Shown here in pieces: positions 8,705 to 12,399 of a DNA stretch of 12,399 nt (positions within the stretch are counted from its first letter, which is position 1; every line of letters starts with the position of its first letter). The translations under genes were made by a program, and so were the position numbers. Source of the DNA: Euperipatoides rowelli (lineage: Eukaryota; Onychophora; Udeonychophora; Euonychophora; Peripatopsidae); assembly GCA_003024985.2 (NCBI GenBank), contig PXIH01S0030448.1; one strand, given 5' to 3'. Below the pieces are notes generated by a model that was given only the letters and a program-made list of their open reading frames with translations, made no database searches and was not told where the DNA came from.

Positions 8705-9179
8705 GAGAAAAAATTCTTCATTCACTATTTATAGCAATCTAGAACAAAACCATACAAAAGAAATCATGAAAGAGTTACTATAAATTCAATATATTGTTGT
8801 TTCGAAATTGAATTTTACAATTTCATCACAAATTCTATACCTTTTCGACAAATATTCAAATTAGTTGTCATGGTTACCATGAATTTTTACTAATTACAAC
8901 ATATTTCATCCAAATTAATTCTTTTTTTTTTCTTATTCTTTTTTTTTTTTTCTTTTTTTAATAAATAAAGTTCCTTATCTTCCCCGTTCTTCTACTTTTC
9001 CTCCACTTATTTTAGCAATTTCAGAACGATGGTATGTTTACATCAATGTCTTTTAATAATCAATTTCTTCCTCCTTTTATATCTTTCACTTAGCCTGGAT
9101 TACAGTACACAATAAATCCATTGATATTTCGTTAGATGCTATCACATAAATTCACTGGAAAAAAAAAAAAAAGTAGCCT
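8705..9179. other. Segment between the 65-bp repeats, T-rich tract and A run
   Basis: No gene is recognised. A nearly pure T tract with two C interruptions spans about 8920-8959. A run of about 14 A residues at 9159-9172 lies seven bases before repeat copy 2. The A run could be the 3' tail of a short plus-strand retroposed sequence, and the T tract the tail of a minus-strand one. No SINE promoter boxes were recognised. Confidence 0.4.
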
Positions 9180-9245
9180 AAATAAATCAGAATAATTTAA
9201 ACCACTGATTTAACTAGACTCTCTACTGTGCTGTAGCCTCTTCCC
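9180..9245. repeat. 65-bp direct repeat, copy 2
   Basis: This copy starts AAATAAATCAGAATAATTTA and ends GTGCTGTAGCCTCTTCCC. It lies exactly 540 bp after copy 1 in the same orientation and follows an A run. The sequences beyond the repeat differ from those around copy 1. Confidence 0.85.
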
Positions 9246-9454
9246 TCTTGAATAATTGCGTTCAAACGTATAGCCAAAACATTAAAGTTACTCATGACTA
9301 AATACATGTAGCCCAAAATGTTATTAAACATATTCAGGTTGAATAAACAATTGCTGATAATATAACTTCTTGTTTCCATATTAATCAGATAAGTTTAACC
9401 AAAGATACATTATTCATAAATAACGTATCACAACTATTGATTGACGCATTATGA
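9246..9454. other. Spacer, no gene recognised
   Basis: No coding signal is seen. It separates the second 65-bp repeat from the LINE-C 3' tail. Confidence 0.4.
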
Positions 9455-10070
9455 TTTAATTTATTTATTTAATAAAATCATAGGATTAAGTCACAAGGCT
9501 TATTACCCTTACATATACTATAAAAACATCATAATAAACTGAACACAATATATAATATATCACAATAAAAGAAATATAATATACAAAAGTACAAAATACA
9601 ATACTTGAGTATAACAGTAGTTATACAGATCAAAAATTGATCTTCAATATATAAATTATGTTCCAAAACATTACCAATACATATTAATAATCAATATACA
9701 TCAAATTATTGTTAGAATACATATTATATAAATATATACACAAATCACAGCCAAATCAAAAAGGCAATAAAAATGAAAAAGCAAGAAGTATCCACAAATC
9801 CACTTATATCTCGATTTCCTATCACCATTCATTTTCCCCACAATTATTCCCAACCTCTATATTTCTCTTATCAATCAGACAATAATATAGAAACAATCAA
9901 AATATTTCTATTACTTAACTCAGTTTTTGTTTACATTAATCAGAATATATAAATGGCAACTCCAAAAATTCACTATTACTCCAGAGGTACCTATTTAATT
10001 GTTTTTTAAAGGAATTAAATCCATCATTATTAAATATATCCTCTGTTATTCTGTCCACCATATAACATTT
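9455..10070 (-). mobile_element. LINE-C: 5'-truncated 3' end of a CR1/Jockey-like LINE
   Basis: On the minus strand a short coding tail (10070-9936) is followed by an AT-rich 3' UTR of about 480 nt. It ends with AATAAGCCTTGTGACTTAAT, then overlapping AATAAA words and an AATAAATAAATT tail at about 9475-9455 (for example the complement of TTTATT at 9464-9469). A short TAAA-type tail instead of a long poly(A) is common at the 3' ends of CR1- and Jockey-like LINEs in arthropods, and the conserved word before it looks like those 3' UTRs; both points come from general knowledge. Upstream of 10070 the frame meets a TAG and further stops, so the 5' truncation point is near there. Confidence 0.5.
9936..10070 (-). 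pseudogene. C-terminal tail of a LINE-C ORF2 protein, 44 codons
   Basis: The open frame 10070-9936 reads MVDRITEDIFNNDGFNSFKK then QLNRYLWSNSEFLELPF and stops at a TAA (9938-9936). The pattern of a short variable segment followed by FNSFKKQLNRYL is what is usually seen at the extreme C-terminus of CR1/Jockey/L2-like reverse transcriptase proteins, after the polymerase and thumb. No catalytic motif is present, so the call rests on this tail pattern and on the LINE-like 3' UTR that follows in the same orientation. A TAG precedes it in frame at 10073-10071. The fragment has no function on its own. A host gene exon cannot be fully excluded, but no splice context supports one. Confidence 0.45.
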
Positions 10071-10534
10071 CTATTTAAAATGCTACATTTCATTCTCTTT
10101 GTTCTACAATAATTTATACAAATTCTCTAACAGTTTCCATTCCTATTTTCATAACTATATAATTATGTCAAATATTATAATAACCATTCATGTTTTTTTC
10201 TAGAAAACAAAAAAAAATATTAAATCACATATTGGGCACAATTTGGGAAGTATTAAACATATCAGTTACCAAAAACTATTTTTTGTATAAAAATATAGTA
10301 ATTTTCAGTATGTCGCAAATTCGCGACAATAGGCCATGAGAACAAAAATTCTGGTTTAAGTTAAAAAATTTTATATGGAGTAATTTCTTAATATTTTTTG
10401 AATTGAAAGTAAAAATCCATTCTCAAGATATAATTATATATATTTCACACATCAAATTTAAATAAAATAAATTTTTATGAAGCTCTACAGGAATAAAAAT
10501 ATGTAATTATTGAAAACAAAATTTCAGTTTGCAC
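10071..10534. other. AT-rich spacer between LINE-C and the piggyBac pseudogene, with a hairpin
   Basis: No coding signal is seen. It should contain the 3' terminal region of the piggyBac element, whose coding stop is at 10537-10535, but no convincing terminal inverted repeat beside a TTAA target was identified. The one clear structure is the inverted repeat at 10311-10328. Confidence 0.5.
10311..10328. repeat. 6-bp perfect hairpin, TGTCGC / GCGACA
   Basis: TGTCGC and its exact complement GCGACA flank a 6-base loop (AAATTC). It stands out for its CpG content in AT-rich DNA and lies about 210 bp beyond the transposase stop codon. piggyBac-type elements often carry internal repeats near their ends, so it may be a subterminal site of that element; this is inference. 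Confidence 0.6.
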
Positions 10535-12268
10535 TCATTCATGAAATTCACAAAAACAATTTGAATGCTTATTCAAACAAAGATGAACTTCACATTTGCT
10601 ACACATCATTACAGTTTGACCTTTACATAGCGGTTTCTTGCATCTTTGACGTACGCTTTCACAACTGGCCAATGCCTGATGCTGTGCGTTCTAATACAAC
10701 CATCTGGTATAGGTTTGGTTGGTCCTCTCCGTCTTTTATGCTCAAACTCCTTTTGGATATTGCTGGAGGATGGCCGCCCACGCTTTATTTTTGTTAAATC
10801 TTTACCTGACTTGCAAAGGGCTTCAGCAATGCACAGTTTGAAAGAAAAAAAAGATCCTCTTGATTTTTTTTTTGGAACACCATATGCATCACAGTCTCAA
10901 TGGTAAAGTAGCCACGGATTGCAGATTACCAAATCTATGAAGTGAAAGAAAAACTTCAGATAATATTTTTTTGATCTAAGATGTATCCTATGATATGCTA
11001 TTAGGGCATCCATGGAATCTATTCCACCCATAAAAGAGTTGTACATCCGGACAATTTGTAGGATTGAAACAGCAACTAACTGTTTAGCTAGCTCTTTTAT
11101 CCCATCTCTTCACAGTAATTACAGATGCTGCACTAGAAAATGTTGAAGCAAGTACGATTGTCAAACCATTTTACGACTCATATTTATCTACTCCATTGGT
11201 TGACACATTTTTCTCTACAAATGAGCCACGACCTTTTCATTTAAGTGATTTATCACTTGGCAAGTTGCATCCAGGAATTCTGTTTGATCTTACAGTTCCC
11301 AATACAAAAATTTCCATTTTTGCGAGTTGAACAAACAGAGCAATTGTTGAAAACCAATTATCAAAATATAAGATATTGTTCATTCCCTTTTTTATAATTT
11401 TGGAAAGTTTGAGTAAAATATTTCCACATGCTCCAATATCTGGCAATCCAGGAACAGGATCAATCTTTCCTGTATAAATATCAAATGAATGAACTAGCCC
11501 TTTTTTATCAGCAAGTAAGAAAATTTTATAGCCCCATTTGTGCGGTTTATTTGCAACATACTGTTTAAGTCTAGATTTACCTTTGAAAGGTACCATCTAT
11601 TCATCTATACTTAACATTTGTTGTTGTGGGATGGCTTGGAACTTGGAAAGAAGAAGCTCTATAAGCGGACGGATTTTGAATAATCTATCTTTGTTAGGTT
11701 CGTCTGGCAATGGCATTTTTGCATTGTCATTATAATGCAAGTTAGATTTAATTTCCTGCCATCTATCCCTCGACATAATACTTGCAATAAAATCCAATCT
11801 GGTTCGGCTTGCCCAATACATATGAGCCCTTGGCAGTCGAAATATAGACATTTTGAATACAATCCCCAAAAATTGATCAAGCTCACATTTTGTAAGTTTC
11901 AAACATTTTGTTGGGTCTTTTTGTACTCAGTATAGGTTGCTTTCAATTACTGTATTTTGTAGTAGCATATCATCAACGAAATACCTAAAATAATCAAATG
12001 GAACTTTAATTCTTTCAGGTTGTGAAAGTTTATCTTTCCATTCAAGCTCCATTCTATGACTTCTGATGATATGCACATCCTTCCAAGATAACTGATTTTT
12101 TTCTATCCTGATTGTGAGCACTATTTGATTGCTGAGATAAGACAGAATCATCATCTTAAGTTTCAAAATCAGAAGCTGTTTCATAGAAATCTGGGTCATT
12201 TTTACCTGACTCATCTTCAATAGCCTGGATATCGGCTCTTTCTCCTCACTGTCACTTAAGCCTAGCAC
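10535..12268 (-). pseudogene. piggyBac-type transposase (DDE_Tnp_1_7), near full length, broken by stops and frameshifts
   Basis: piggyBac transposases cut and paste DNA at TTAA. An acidic N-terminus is read in one frame (12236-12054: ADIQAIEDES, DPDFYETASDFET, with a TAA at 12158-12156). A shift at the 7-T run 12096-12102 joins it to the main frame with PFDYFRYFVDDMLLQNTVIE. The catalytic core follows: LSIDE (first Asp, 11605-11603), YVANKPHKWGYKIF, and ILYFDNWFST (second Asp, 11362-11360). Two compensating shifts then flank VVKWFDNR (third Asp, 11162-11160). After a shift near 11085 come MYNSFMGGIDSMDALIAYHR and SKKYYLKFFFHFIDLV, a basic linker, and a Cys/His-rich C-terminus (CSKCEVHLC, CFCEFHE) ending at 10537-10535. 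In-frame stops: TGA 11929-11927, TAG 11599-11597 directly after SIDE, TGA 11239-11237, TAA 11173-11171, TAA 11086-11084 and TGA 10899-10897. About 575 codons is normal for the family. No start ATG is visible. Confidence 0.93.
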
Positions 12269-12399
12269 ACACTAGGAGGGAAACAGTTCGGAGTTTTCAT
12301 TCTTGCAGTTTTTTTAATGATGCAAAAGTTTTCTTCGGAGTATTTTGACACACACTAGGAGATTTTTTTTCTATTTGAAAGTTTTTCTCTTTAAAGTGT
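12261..12399. repeat. Unidentified repeat with duplicated CACACACTAGGAG and TTCGGAGT motifs
   Basis: CACACACTAGGAG occurs at 12266-12278 and 12349-12361, and TTCGGAGT at 12287-12294 and 12334-12341, all in the same orientation. CCTAG (12261-12265) and CTAGG (12272-12276) form a small inverted repeat. The block sits where the transposase start codon should be and runs off the right edge. Clustered short motifs of this kind are typical of the terminal regions of DNA transposons or MITEs. No family can be named. Confidence 0.55.

Noticed and set aside
9197-9379. Minus-strand open frame of 60 codons
   Set aside because: It begins outside and ends inside the second 65-bp direct repeat, and no family pattern is recognised in the protein.
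10510-10906. Two overlapping plus-strand open frames of 95 and 86 codons
   Set aside because: Both are antisense to the C-terminal part of the piggyBac transposase, which is recognised by its Cys/His motifs and basic linker.
12256-12394. TTAA at 12256-12259 and 12391-12394 as boundaries of a TTAA-targeting MITE
   Set aside because: The sequences just inside the two TTAA sites are not inverted copies of each other, and TTAA is common in AT-rich DNA.

Overview
This window looks like AT-rich, gene-poor repetitive DNA from an animal nucleus, most likely an arthropod and probably an insect. No intact host gene, tRNA or rRNA is recognisable. Every coding-like stretch I can support belongs to a transposable element, and all of them are damaged. 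The reasons for calling it eukaryotic are non-LTR retrotransposon (LINE) proteins, a piggyBac transposase, poly(A) tails with AATAAA signals, long AT-rich spacers, microsatellites and two isolated N calls (5159 and 6590). The species cannot be named from the sequence.

Layout, left to right. (1) 1-1072, minus: the 5' coding part of a decayed LINE (LINE-A), with an apurinic-type endonuclease cut by the left window edge and frameshifted upstream coding. (2) 1256-4963, minus: a long, non-functional copy of a second LINE (LINE-B). It has the tail of ORF1, an ORF2 that overlaps it by 8 nt (endonuclease, reverse transcriptase, C-terminal Cys/His motif), a 3' UTR, AATAAA and a 12-nt poly(A). (3) 5161-5487: a compound tandem repeat. 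(4) 5488-7780: AT-rich spacer with a short satellite-like block (6630-7360), a perfect 3 x 17-bp tandem repeat and a (TAA)n microsatellite. (5) 7780-8178, minus: a frameshifted coiled-coil protein remnant resembling a LINE ORF1. (6) 8640-9245: two 65-bp direct repeats exactly 540 bp apart. (7) 9455-10070, minus: the 3' end of a third LINE (LINE-C). (8) 10535-12268, minus: a near full-length piggyBac transposase pseudogene with codons for all three catalytic Asp residues. (9) 12261-12399: an unidentified repeat with duplicated motifs, running off the right edge.

The genes do not form a pathway. The window records successive insertions. All five recognisable element remnants point the same way (minus strand), so a plus-strand transcript through the region would be antisense to all of them. 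I found no convincing new biological system. The most useful observations are the one-way orientation, the 8-nt ORF1/ORF2 overlap of LINE-B, the preserved catalytic triad of the piggyBac pseudogene, and three structured repeats that no recognised element explains.
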